From assembly GCF_900129555.1 (NCBI RefSeq), contig NZ_FQWC01000005.1, positions 299,480-363,479 on the forward strand: a stretch of DNA of 64,000 bases, written 5' to 3'. The first letter of the stretch is position 1, and the number at the start of each line of letters is the position of its first letter. This stretch comes from Flavobacterium defluvii. GTDB lineage: Bacteria; Bacteroidota; Bacteroidia; Flavobacteriales; Flavobacteriaceae. Both the position numbers and the translations under genes were made by a program. The notes under the pieces were generated by a model, which had not been told where the DNA came from, made no database searches, and worked only from the letters and a program-made list of their open reading frames with translations. Positions 53,204 to 62,166 of the stretch are shown in pieces.

Positions 53204-54301
53204 TTACACTTTTATATAGGTTTTGTTTTTGTGCATATACCAAAGTATGAAATAAAGAATTCCAAAACCGGCCAAGTCGCAAAATGCGTCATAATAAGCG
53301 CCTGTAAATTGCTCAAACCCGAAAAAAATCTGCTTGGCTATTAAGGAGAAATTAAAAACATGCGACCCAACATAAGCTGCAATTGCATTTAGACCAATTA
53401 CTCTAAATGGATAAGCCCATTTTGTATAACCCTGAACGTCGACAAGCCAATAGAATAAAGCTAATAAAACAAAGCTGATTCCTGATGAAAAAATTACAAA
53501 TGAACTTGTCCATATTTTTTTAATAATAGGATGCCAAATACCAATTATTAATGACAGAATAATTGCGGTTACTCCGATTAAGAAAAGGTAAAGTGCTATT
53601 TTTTTTCTTGAAAGAGAAGACAAAAGCAATTCTCCGGCAAACAATCCTGATAATGTTGTGGCTGTAAATCCTAAACCTGTTAAAAGCCAGGAATACTGTG
53701 TTTGATCGTAAAACGGTCCAAAAACCTGCTGATCGATAAATATTGGAAGATTTTTTTCTGGTAATAATTCGAAATTGTGACCAAAATAACTCGGAATTGA
53801 TAATAAGACTGCATATAGAACGAGACAAATTATAAAGAAGATATATCTTCCTCTTTTTGATAAATTCAAATAAGCAATACACGAAAATAAATAACCTACT
53901 GCAATCGCCTGAAGTGTATTACTGAAGATGTGAAATTTTGAGATGTTTAGTTCAAGAAGATTTCCCTGCACAGTCCATCCTAATATAAACAACACTACAA
54001 ATCGCTTTAAAATATGTCGATATACTGTAAAATCTGATTCTGACTGTATACTTCTTTTTCCTAATGAAAACGGAATTACAACGCCTACAACAAATAAGAA
54101 TAATGGCATAATAACATCATACAAATGAAAACCAATCCATTCAGGATGTTCAAACTGATCGGCAAGTATTTTGGTTAAACTTGTATTTGCTGCTGCATTT
54201 AAATTATAGAAAAATCGGTCTGCCACTATAATCATCAAAAGATCAAATCCTCGCAGTACGTCTACAGACATTAATCGGTTATTGGCAATTGTTTTAGTCA
54301 T
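53204..54301 (-). CDS. DUF5009 / HGSNAT-like membrane acetyltransferase
   Basis: The 365-residue membrane protein has about ten hydrophobic segments. The N-terminus MSVDVLRGFDLLMIIVADRFF and the segment HLYDVIMPLFLFVVGVVIPFSL are typical of DUF5009 proteins related to heparan-alpha-glucosaminide N-acetyltransferase. Such proteins move acetyl groups across the membrane to amino sugars. In this PUL it could act on a glucosamine- or galactosamine-containing breakdown product, or import it; both are inference. It lies 58 bp upstream of the GH109-like gene. Confidence 0.78.
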   Translation of the reverse strand: MTKTIANNRLMSVDVLRGFDLLMIIVADRFFYNLNAAANTSLTKILADQFEHPEWIGFHLYDVIMPLFLFVVGVVIPFSLGKRSIQSESDFTVYRHILKRFVVLFILGWTVQGNLLELNISKFHIFSNTLQAIAVGYLFSCIAYLNLSKRGRYIFFIICLVLYAVLLSIPSYFGHNFELLPEKNLPIFIDQQVFGPFYDQTQYSWLLTGLGFTATTLSGLFAGELLLSSLSRKKIALYLFLIGVTAIILSLIIGIWHPIIKKIWTSSFVIFSSGISFVLLALFYWLVDVQGYTKWAYPFRVIGLNAIAAYVGSHVFNFSLIAKQIFFGFEQFTGAYYDAFCDLAGFGILYFILWYMHKNKTYIKV

Positions 54302-54320
54302 ATTCTCAATTTCTTTTTTT

Positions 54321-54356
54321 AATAATCCCGGATTATTTTAATCGACCGGGATTATT
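54321..54356. repeat. Hairpin directly upstream of the DUF5009 gene
   Basis: A perfect 11-bp inverted repeat (AATAATCCCGG and complement, 14-nt loop) ends 20 bases before the start codon at 54301. On the coding strand an A-run follows, so it is not a terminator. Confidence 0.7.
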
Positions 54357-54370
54357 TTAATTATGTAAAC

Positions 54371-54452
54371 TCGATAGCTTATGCCATTTGGCTTAAAAAA
54401 ATTAATCTCCAAAAAACTCTCCGCCAAATGGCACATTTTGACCGGCTATCGA
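54371..54452. repeat. Two-tier hairpin between PKD lipoprotein and DUF5009 genes
   Basis: Outer arms TCGATAGC (54371-54378) and GCTATCGA (54445-54452) and inner arms TGCCATTTGGC (54382-54392) and GCCAAATGGCA (54423-54433) enclose a 30-nt AT-rich loop. It starts 7 bases past the stop of the PKD lipoprotein gene. Confidence 0.7.
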
Positions 54453-54459
54453 TGACAAA

Positions 54460-55332
54460 CTACAATTGAAGTGTAGAGAACTTAGGTCCTTCAGGGAAGT
54501 TGGCAACTAATCCCCAGCCTGAATTCATTTCGGTAATGGCAATACCTATTGAACTTCCTAATGTCCCTAATTGTGATTTCGGAATACTGAATTCGATCGC
54601 ATTTGTGGTGTCATTTAAACTAACAATTGATGACGCTTTTAAATTTGCTCCAGAACCTGCAATTCCGGCCCAGCCCCAGCCACCGTTTGGATCGGTATGG
54701 TTGTAGAATTGTCCCCAGCCGTTGGTTACAACCGGACCTTCGAATAAAAATTCTGCTCCAGAACCTTGTGACCAATTGCTGTGTAAGAATCCCGTTTGGG
54801 TATTTCCATCGGTATTGATGTACATATCAACCAGTTCCATCAGCATTTTTTTGTTTCCTTCTAAATACACATTTACATTTGGACCTCCAGCCCAGATTTT
54901 AATTTTTTGAATGGAACCGTTTCCAGAAGTATTTTGATCGGTTACGGCAACATCATCCCAATCTGTAAATTTTCCGTCGATTTTAATATCTATAATAATA
55001 ATTCTTGGGGCAGTTATGGTTTTGGTGATGAATGCTTCTTCGCCTTTATCGTTTGTTACGGTCAAAGAAACTCTAATTTCACCTCCAATTTTATAGGTAT
55101 AAACTGGATCTTTTTCTCCGGATGTATAATATAAATCTCCAAAATCCCATCTGTACTTTGTTCCGTTTGTTGAAAGATTGGTAAAAGTGAACGTACTTCC
55201 ATCATTTGTAAATGAAAAATCTGCGGTTGGTTTTGTCGCTGAATCGTCTGACGAACTATCGCTCGAACAAGCCGTTAGCAATAACATAGCGGCTAGTAAT
55301 GTTATGTATTTGGTTAGTTTTATTTTTTTCAT
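54460..55332 (-). CDS. PKD-domain surface lipoprotein of the PUL
   Basis: The 290-residue protein has a lipobox (LLLTACSSDSSSDD) with acidic/serine residues after the cysteine, typical of surface-exported lipoproteins in Bacteroidetes. A PKD domain follows (about 36-110: ADFSFTNDGSTFTFTNLSTNGTKYRWDFGD, YTYKIGGEIRVSLTVTNDKGE), then a domain (about 115-290) that resembles carbohydrate-binding sheets. It holds the SusE/F-like position after SusC and SusD, so it is probably a glycan-binding protein on the surface. No catalytic residues are recognised. Confidence 0.8.
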   Translation of the reverse strand: MKKIKLTKYITLLAAMLLLTACSSDSSSDDSATKPTADFSFTNDGSTFTFTNLSTNGTKYRWDFGDLYYTSGEKDPVYTYKIGGEIRVSLTVTNDKGEEAFITKTITAPRIIIIDIKIDGKFTDWDDVAVTDQNTSGNGSIQKIKIWAGGPNVNVYLEGNKKMLMELVDMYINTDGNTQTGFLHSNWSQGSGAEFLFEGPVVTNGWGQFYNHTDPNGGWGWAGIAGSGANLKASSIVSLNDTTNAIEFSIPKSQLGTLGSSIGIAITEMNSGWGLVANFPEGPKFSTLQL

Positions 55333-55358
55333 GGTTTTTAATTTAAATGTTTTGATAA

Positions 55359-56726
55359 CTATTTAATGATAACCGTTTGTGATAATTTATTGAAACCTGT
55401 TGCCGTTTCCCATACTCCTGTATTGGCAAAGCGAATACAATAATCAGGTCTGTCAACTAGTTTTGTTGAGCTGTCTTCAATCTTAAGAAGCAATTCATAA
55501 GTTCCTGCCGGAATTCCGGATAAGTTCACTGATTCTTTCAAATCGTACGTTACTCTTGGCACTACTTTTCTAACATCTAAATTTAACTTTTTCTTATAAA
55601 CTGTTCCGCCAGAAGTTGCTCTTAAAATTAAATAAGCATTTTTCGGATTATAAACCGGTGCAAAACCACCGTTATTTAATAATGCCTGAAACTCTAAAGT
55701 ACCATTTACAGCTGCTTCTTTTTTAACACTTGACGATGCTAATGAAAGTCTGTAACCCAGCTTTCTTTCAAAGTCTGTAAAGCAGTTGTTGTTTCTCCAT
55801 TCCTGCAGAACCGGACCGTAATAATCAAGATTTAGATACGTCCATTTTAAAAGAGACATTTCTTTTTCGGCAGTACTGCAGCTCGCAACCGGAACATCTG
55901 TTGGCGGACAAGTTTCTCCTCCTGTTGGTACATAAAGGGCTTCATTGCTTATATATGTTTTTTCGGAAGTAATGTCTATATATGTTCCGTAATCGTCAAC
56001 ACTTGCCATGAAACAGTCGTTATGAAAACCTAAACGAGCTGTATTTGAAGTTCCGTAACCAGCTGTCGCGTCCATTGCTATTGTTGTTCCAACGTAATCT
56101 TGTTTGATTTTTGGAGTTCTTAACTGAATTTTTACTTCTTTTGGAAAAGATGCTAAAAGCTTGTCTATAATCAGTTTTTTATTTGCCGGCGTTGTAAGCT
56201 GGTTTGTAGTGTAATACCATTCTCCCCAAGCTCCAACAAATCCTGCCTGAACAAAAGCAATTACATCTTTGTTTTCTTCCAAAATTGGCTTCAACTGATC
56301 TAAATGGCCTGAAATAACAGCCACAGAAGCATCAGAACCATCTTGTGAATCTGTATACGCAAAACGTAAAACACATTTTAATCCAGCTTCTCTAAGACGC
56401 GTAAAATCAGTTTTGATAAGATCTAATTCTGTCTGGCTTAAAGCCGAAGTTTTAAACTTTTCCAAATAATACAAACGCAGAATAAGACTTACGTTTTCTT
56501 TTTTCAGATTGTTTAAAGATGCAGCCGTCATTGCCGCACCTTCTGAATTTACCTGCCACGTATGCATAAATCCACGTTCCGGATTTGTAAAAACTTCGTT
56601 GGATGCAGTATACGTTACTTTTGAAGTTCCGTCTACTTCTCCTCCATCATTTTTATCACCTCCATCGCTTTGACAGCTTGACGCGACATTTAGAAAAAGG
56701 CAGATTAACATTAGTAAATTTTTCAT
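55359..56726 (-). CDS. DUF4874/DUF4832-domain lipoprotein
   Basis: The 455-residue protein has a lipobox (NVASSC) and then the DUF4874 start VFTNPERGFMHTWQV, followed by a TIM-barrel-like region (VSLILRLYYLEKF, VLRFAYTDSQDG, FVQAGFVGAWGEWYYT). The C-terminal DUF4832 region is beta-rich. These domains occur together in PULs and outside them; the glutamates in GEWYY suggest a glycoside hydrolase-like barrel but no activity is established to my knowledge. It lies 66 bp downstream of susD and 26 bp upstream of the PKD lipoprotein gene. Confidence 0.82.
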   Translation of the reverse strand: MKNLLMLICLFLNVASSCQSDGGDKNDGGEVDGTSKVTYTASNEVFTNPERGFMHTWQVNSEGAAMTAASLNNLKKENVSLILRLYYLEKFKTSALSQTELDLIKTDFTRLREAGLKCVLRFAYTDSQDGSDASVAVISGHLDQLKPILEENKDVIAFVQAGFVGAWGEWYYTTNQLTTPANKKLIIDKLLASFPKEVKIQLRTPKIKQDYVGTTIAMDATAGYGTSNTARLGFHNDCFMASVDDYGTYIDITSEKTYISNEALYVPTGGETCPPTDVPVASCSTAEKEMSLLKWTYLNLDYYGPVLQEWRNNNCFTDFERKLGYRLSLASSSVKKEAAVNGTLEFQALLNNGGFAPVYNPKNAYLILRATSGGTVYKKKLNLDVRKVVPRVTYDLKESVNLSGIPAGTYELLLKIEDSSTKLVDRPDYCIRFANTGVWETATGFNKLSQTVIIK

Positions 56727-56792
56727 TTTTTGTATAATTAAATTATCCTGATTTATTTTATTCCTTCACCAATTGTGATATCCGTCTTCTAA

Positions 56793-58265
56793 TTAATTAT
56801 ATCCAGGATTCTGAATAAATTTACCTTTTCCTTCGCTTATTCTTTCTAAAGAAAATGGCATTAAAGCTTTGTAAGGGGCACTTTGACTTGCTGAACCGTT
56901 TAAGGCAAGAGCATGTTCTGTATATTTTCCGTGTCTGATTAAGTCTGAACGATATTGTCCGTTTTCACACCAGTATTCGTGAGATCTTTCTAAAAGAATC
57001 ATATCGTTGAATTTGGCAAGCGTGTTATAATCAGCTAATTGAATTTCGCTGATCTGTGCTCTCTTTCTCACAATGTTTACCAAATCAATTGCTTCTTGTG
57101 TTGGCGTTCCGGTTTTATTTACCAATGCTTCAGCTTTTGATAAAATAACATCAGCATAACGATATACAATAATATCTACCGTTGTTAATGCTGTTGTTCT
57201 GGCTGCATCCGGATCGATTTTTAACGGAATTGGTCCTAACTGCATATAGTTTGCAGGATTTTGTCTGTTGTATGTTACGCCATCAGTTCCTGTAAACTCG
57301 GCAACAAGTGCTGTTTTACGAATATCTGTAGCTTCAAAAGAATCATAAAAAGTCCATGAGCTTTGAATAGTTCCGTAACCGCCGCGGCCCGGAAAATTAT
57401 TTGGTAATGCCATTAACTGCCATTGGTTTTCGCTGGTTCCTGCATAATCTGCCGGAACTGCCCAGATTACTTCTTTACTGTCTACTGGCGCTTTTACATC
57501 CCACAAACCAACATAATTTGATTCTAATGCATAATAATTCATTGCCATGATAGCATTGGCCTGTTCCTCAACTTCTGCCCATCTTTTTTCATGAAGATAT
57601 AATCGTATCAAAATCATTCTTGCCATTCCGCTGCTGAATCTTCCGTAAGCAGTCTCGGCAGGAGATTTTAAATCTGCCGCAGCGTCTTTTAAATCATTTT
57701 CAATAAAACTTACCATTTGTGCATTTGTAAGTCTTGCCAAAGGTTCTTCTTTCAAAGGATTTTTTAATACATCTAAAGGCGCTACAACAAGCGGTCCGTA
57801 TAAATCAAAAAGTTCGTAAGCCAATAATCCTCTTGCGCATTTGATTTCAGCAATAGCTTGCTTTTTTATCAACTCATTTACATTTGATGACTGGATTCTG
57901 TCGATGCTCAAAGTCATACCGCTTATTTTGTTGTAAAACACATCATAAAAACGTGTAAACGCTGTCGACGTTGCTTTATAACTGTGCAGAGAAGCTTCTT
58001 GCTGTACACCGTAAGGGCCTTGCAGAATTTCTGTAGTTGCATCCAGCATAAACATTAATCCGTTTTCTGAAGTAGAGTGGATTCCGTTTCCGTATGAACC
58101 TCTTAACGGATAATAGGCAGAAGCTACTATAGCCTGAATATCAGCCTCCGAGCTTGGAAAAATACTCGGGTTAATTTCATCGTAATTGATAGACTCCAGA
58201 TCTTCACTACATCCGGAAAAGGCAAGCATCAATAATACAACTATATAATTTTTTAAATTTTTCAT
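56793..58265 (-). CDS. SusD/RagB-family surface glycan-binding lipoprotein
   Basis: The 490-residue protein has a lipobox (LAFSGCSEDL) and the SusD layout: an N-terminal helical TPR-like part (IQAIVASAYYPLRGSYGNG, AIAEIKCARGLLAYELFDLYGPLVVAP) and the C-terminal part with VDIIVYRYADVILSKAEALVNKTG and ILLERSHEYWCENGQYRSDLIRHGKY. SusD proteins cap the SusC transporter and bind the glycan. It starts 12 bp after the susC stop on the same strand, as expected for a SusCD pair. Confidence 0.94.
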   Translation of the reverse strand: MKNLKNYIVVLLMLAFSGCSEDLESINYDEINPSIFPSSEADIQAIVASAYYPLRGSYGNGIHSTSENGLMFMLDATTEILQGPYGVQQEASLHSYKATSTAFTRFYDVFYNKISGMTLSIDRIQSSNVNELIKKQAIAEIKCARGLLAYELFDLYGPLVVAPLDVLKNPLKEEPLARLTNAQMVSFIENDLKDAAADLKSPAETAYGRFSSGMARMILIRLYLHEKRWAEVEEQANAIMAMNYYALESNYVGLWDVKAPVDSKEVIWAVPADYAGTSENQWQLMALPNNFPGRGGYGTIQSSWTFYDSFEATDIRKTALVAEFTGTDGVTYNRQNPANYMQLGPIPLKIDPDAARTTALTTVDIIVYRYADVILSKAEALVNKTGTPTQEAIDLVNIVRKRAQISEIQLADYNTLAKFNDMILLERSHEYWCENGQYRSDLIRHGKYTEHALALNGSASQSAPYKALMPFSLERISEGKGKFIQNPGYN

Positions 58266-58277
58266 ATCTCTTTTTTA

Positions 58278-61200
58278 TTAGAACTTAAGATCAATACCTA
58301 CTGTGTATGTTTTTACATTTGGATAAGCTGCTGCATATCCATCTGTTTCAGGATCTATACCATCATATTTTGTAATGGTAAAAAGGTTTTGCCCGTCAAG
58401 TCTAATTGCTGCTCCCTGCATGTATTTTCCAAACCATTTTTTTGGAAAATTATAGCTAAGTGAAACACTTTGTAAACGAACAAATGAAGCGTCTTGCAGG
58501 AAGAAATCTCCTGAACCATATTGTGTATATCCAAAATGCGAACCCGGACGTGTATTGGTTGGATTATCCGGAGTCCATCTGTCATAAATACTTCTTATGG
58601 CATTTCTACCATTTTGTGCCACACCTACTGCAGTTACGCCATAAGCAAAATCAGTCTGATCAACAATTTTTCTTCCAAACATTCCATTAAACTGAAAGTT
58701 TAACTGAAAGTTTTTCCAGATAATTGTATTGCTTAAACCTGCTACAAAATCCGGATCTGATGAACCCAATAAAACAGTATCAGCTTCGTCAATTTTGCCG
58801 TCTGGAGCACCTGTTCTTAAGAATACTCCATTTTCATCCGTTACCGGATTTCCGTTCGCATCTCTCACAAAACCATTAAGATCTTTAATTTTAATTTGTC
58901 CCGGATATAAATCTGGCTGCGCCGGAACCACTTCTCCAATCTGCATAACACCATCAGCAATTTGGCTATATTGTGCACGAACAGGATCATTATAATTCAT
59001 ATAAACTGAAGGTTTCCAGTCTGGAGCACGTTCTTTCCAGTTTGTTCTAAATTGTGAATAAGTAAAAGTCGTATTCCATTTTAAATCTGGACTATCAATG
59101 TTTTTTGTAGTTAATGTAACCTCAACACCTTTACTTTGTGTGCTTCCAATATTTGCCCAAACCGTGTTGATTTCCTGATAACTATTTATTGGTTTTACGG
59201 TTAACAAGTCAGAAACTACTCTGTCATAAACCTCAACCGATCCTGAAACTCTTCTGTTTAAAATTTCAAAATCAAGACCTAAATTCTTTTCTGTTGTTGT
59301 TTCCCATTTCAAATCAGGGTTTTCAAGTCTTGAAGGGAATACGCCAATTATTATCGATTCATCTGGATTTAAATAAGCCGGCTGTGCATAGAAAGCTCCA
59401 AAAGCACTTCCTCCAATAGAAGCATTACCCGTTTGTCCGTATCCAAATCTAAGTTTAAGCTGCGATACATAATTGTTTATCTTTCTCATGAATGATTCCT
59501 GAGAAACATCCCAACCTACTGCAATTGACGGAAACAATCCATATTTATTGTTTTTTGCAAATACACTCGCTCCGTCACGACGAATTGTCGATGTAAGCAT
59601 GTATTTATCCTTGTATGAATAATTGAATCTGGTAAAATAAGACACAAAATTATTTTCAGATTTTGATGATGCTGTAACTTTTGTTCCTGCACCGGCATTA
59701 ATATTATTCCATAAAAAAGCATCTGTAATAAAATTGCTGTTTCCTAATGTAGCCGCTTCTGTTCTATAAGTTTGCTGCGAATAACCAACCATCAGACCAA
59801 AAGTATTGTCTTCCATTATTTTTGTTGTATAGTTTAATGTGAAGTCAAATAAATCATCGTTTTTTTCCTGAGAATTTATCGTTGCCTTACCATTTTCTAA
59901 AGCCCCATACAAAGTAGTTCTTGGCAGGTAAGTACTTCTTTTTGAATTTCCCTGATCAAAACCAGCCTGAAATCTTGCTGTAAGTCCCGCAATTGGTTTT
60001 ATCTCTGCATAGAAATTTGTTAATGTACGATCGATAACACCTTCATCAGAAATGGTTAATAATGAATACGGGTTTGGTTCTAAAGCATTATCTGGGTTTA
60101 TTGGATAATTTCCTAGTTCATCTATCGCTAAAATTTCCGGGCTCTGTTGTATCGCTGATCTTATGATTCCTGAATTTTCAAACTGATCGCCTCCCAATTG
60201 TGAGTTTTGATTTTTGATTCGGCTTTTGGTCATATTCATACCAAAATTGATATAATCTGTCAGTTTTTGATCAATGCTGAAATGTAAAGTGCTTCTCTTT
60301 AAACCAGAATTTTTAATAACTCCTTCCTGATTGAATAAGTTTCCTGATAAAAAGTATTTTGTAGATTTTGTTCCTCCACGCAGTGAAAGGTTATTTTGTT
60401 CGATCATTCCGTCTCTCGTTACAAGTCCAAGCCAGTCTGTTCCTCTTCCTGCGTTTCTGATTTGCTCATCAGAATAAAGTCTCTTATACGGAATTCCGTT
60501 TACCGGAGCTGCATTTGCTTCTTCCAGAGTTTTAGGAGAATATGGATATACTTTATTAATAAATTCCCAGTTTTCTTTTGCAGCTTCGTTTCTTAACTGC
60601 ATCCATTCTTTTAAATCTAAAACTTCATACGCATTATTATAAGCCTGATAAGAATAAGAACCTGAATAATCCACTCTTACATCGCCTTCTTTTCCTTTTT
60701 TTGTCGTAATTAAGATTACACCATTTGCAGCTCTGGCTCCATAAATTGCTGTTGAACTCGCATCTTTTAAAACCTCAATAGATTCGATATCATTTGGGTT
60801 AAATGAATTTAAAATACTTTGCGTTCCGCCATTGTAACGATTTCCAGTTCCCGGCTGTTCTAAATTTGTAACCGGAAATCCGTCTATAACTATTAAAGGA
60901 TCATTACTTGCGTTAATAGAACCTGCTCCACGAATCTGGATATTAAATCCTCCGCCTGGCTGCGCGCTGTTTTGAGAAATTTGCAAACCGGCAACTTTAC
61001 CCTGAAGTGCTGTTAAAACTGAAGGTGCAGAAGATAAAGTCAGTGTTTCTCCTTTTACTGAAGAAATTGCACCTAATACATTTTTCTTCTTTTGAGTTCC
61101 GTAACCTACAATAACTACCTCATTTAAGCTTTTTGACGATGGAACTAATGAGACTTTGATTGTTGTTTGTCCGGCTATTGCAACTTCTTTTGTTTCGTAA

Positions 61201-61532
61201 CCTACATAAGAAAACAAAAGCGCTTCTGTGGCAGCAGGAACTACGATTGTATAACTTCCGTCAAAATCTGTTGTCGTTCCTCTTGAAGATCCTTTCGGCA
61301 AAATGGTAACTCCAATCATTGGCTGCCCCAATTCATCTAAAACAATTCCTTTAATTGTAATATCTGCTTCTGATTTTTTGTTCTCTATTTTTGATTTTCC
61401 GCTGCTCTCTGTAGAGGAAGCTGCGCTTACTTTTAAAACAGAAACTATCAGGAATAAGACCGTGAGTAATGTCTTAAAATTGAATTTTATTTCCTGATAG
61501 TTACTGTATAATAACTTGTTACTTTTTTTCAT
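58278..61532 (-). CDS. SusC/RagA-family TonB-dependent transporter
   Basis: The 1084-residue protein has a signal sequence, a CarboxypepD_reg-like domain (about 60-135: GIVLDELGQPMIGVTILPKGSSRGTTTDFDG), the SusC signature VVIVGYGTQKKKNVLGAIS, a plug domain (VLKDASSTAIYGARAANGVILITTKKG) and a long barrel. It imports oligosaccharides across the outer membrane with energy from TonB. It begins the PUL: susC, susD, DUF4832, PKD lipoprotein, DUF5009, GH109. No SusR, sigma/anti-sigma pair or hybrid two-component regulator lies next to it in this window. Confidence 0.95.
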   Translation of the reverse strand: MKKSNKLLYSNYQEIKFNFKTLLTVLFLIVSVLKVSAASSTESSGKSKIENKKSEADITIKGIVLDELGQPMIGVTILPKGSSRGTTTDFDGSYTIVVPAATEALLFSYVGYETKEVAIAGQTTIKVSLVPSSKSLNEVVIVGYGTQKKKNVLGAISSVKGETLTLSSAPSVLTALQGKVAGLQISQNSAQPGGGFNIQIRGAGSINASNDPLIVIDGFPVTNLEQPGTGNRYNGGTQSILNSFNPNDIESIEVLKDASSTAIYGARAANGVILITTKKGKEGDVRVDYSGSYSYQAYNNAYEVLDLKEWMQLRNEAAKENWEFINKVYPYSPKTLEEANAAPVNGIPYKRLYSDEQIRNAGRGTDWLGLVTRDGMIEQNNLSLRGGTKSTKYFLSGNLFNQEGVIKNSGLKRSTLHFSIDQKLTDYINFGMNMTKSRIKNQNSQLGGDQFENSGIIRSAIQQSPEILAIDELGNYPINPDNALEPNPYSLLTISDEGVIDRTLTNFYAEIKPIAGLTARFQAGFDQGNSKRSTYLPRTTLYGALENGKATINSQEKNDDLFDFTLNYTTKIMEDNTFGLMVGYSQQTYRTEAATLGNSNFITDAFLWNNINAGAGTKVTASSKSENNFVSYFTRFNYSYKDKYMLTSTIRRDGASVFAKNNKYGLFPSIAVGWDVSQESFMRKINNYVSQLKLRFGYGQTGNASIGGSAFGAFYAQPAYLNPDESIIIGVFPSRLENPDLKWETTTEKNLGLDFEILNRRVSGSVEVYDRVVSDLLTVKPINSYQEINTVWANIGSTQSKGVEVTLTTKNIDSPDLKWNTTFTYSQFRTNWKERAPDWKPSVYMNYNDPVRAQYSQIADGVMQIGEVVPAQPDLYPGQIKIKDLNGFVRDANGNPVTDENGVFLRTGAPDGKIDEADTVLLGSSDPDFVAGLSNTIIWKNFQLNFQFNGMFGRKIVDQTDFAYGVTAVGVAQNGRNAIRSIYDRWTPDNPTNTRPGSHFGYTQYGSGDFFLQDASFVRLQSVSLSYNFPKKWFGKYMQGAAIRLDGQNLFTITKYDGIDPETDGYAAAYPNVKTYTVGIDLKF

Positions 61533-62166
61533 ATTATTCTGGTTAGTTTAATGGTTAATGTAAAAAGCAAACTTTGCGTGAGTAAAAATTGGTTAAGGCT
61601 TTTAGCAAACGCAAAGCGAAATGGGTCGGTTATGTTTTTTTTGATTTCATAATTTTTGTCTGTTTTTTGTTTTTGTTTTGTTTGGTTATTTTTTGTTTTT
61701 CTGATATTTTTTTCTTTCTCTAATCTATTTCCAATCAATTTTAAGAAAGGATATTTTTCGAAATTTTAATCTGTTTTTTTATTCGTTAAAATTGAATTTT
61801 ACACCTAAAAAATGTGTCTAAAAAGTCCTCGTTTTAAACTTACTTATGGCTAAACTAAATAATATTTTTTAATAAACAATGCCAAAATCAAAAAAATGTG
61901 TTCGTGCACATAAAAAAAGTGTTTTCGAGCACATTTTTTAAAAAAAGTATTATTAAATTCTTATCATTTTTAATTATTTACATTGTAAGAATTTAAAAAA
62001 TTGTGTAAAAAATTTTATTATAACCTGAAATACAAATCATTTATTTTAATATTCATTTAATTAAAAAATGCAGTTAAATGATTTTTTTATTATTTTAAAA
62101 TCAGCACTTTATTGATTTAATGATAAATTTAAATTTTGTCTGTACCCATTTTTTACACCACTATTT
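61533..62166. other. Long regulatory region upstream of the PUL
   Basis: A 634-bp very AT-rich stretch with no supported ORF. It contains the candidate operator at 61891-61939 and another AAAAAATGTGT copy near 61809. The 210-base open frame at 61529-61738 on the minus strand is lysine/asparagine-rich low-complexity sequence and overlaps the susC start, so I do not call it a gene. No clear terminator for glmM is needed here, since glmM reads leftwards and its stop lies at 62167; none is obvious. Confidence 0.6.
61891..61939. promoter_or_regulatory. Candidate operator upstream of susC
   Basis: Two related sites, TGTGTTCGTGCACA and GTGTTTTCGAGCACA, lie 25 bp apart and together form an inverted repeat: 61891-61904 pairs with 61926-61939 at 13 of 14 positions. 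Each site is a partial palindrome with GTG and CAC ends. The location, about 360 bp upstream of susC in a long intergenic region, suits a regulator-binding region. Confidence 0.45.

Noticed and set aside
61529..61738. 69-codon open frame on the minus strand overlapping the susC start
   Set aside because: Low-complexity Lys/Asn/Gln sequence in AT-rich promoter DNA, no domain, and it overlaps susC by four bases only by chance of ATG placement.
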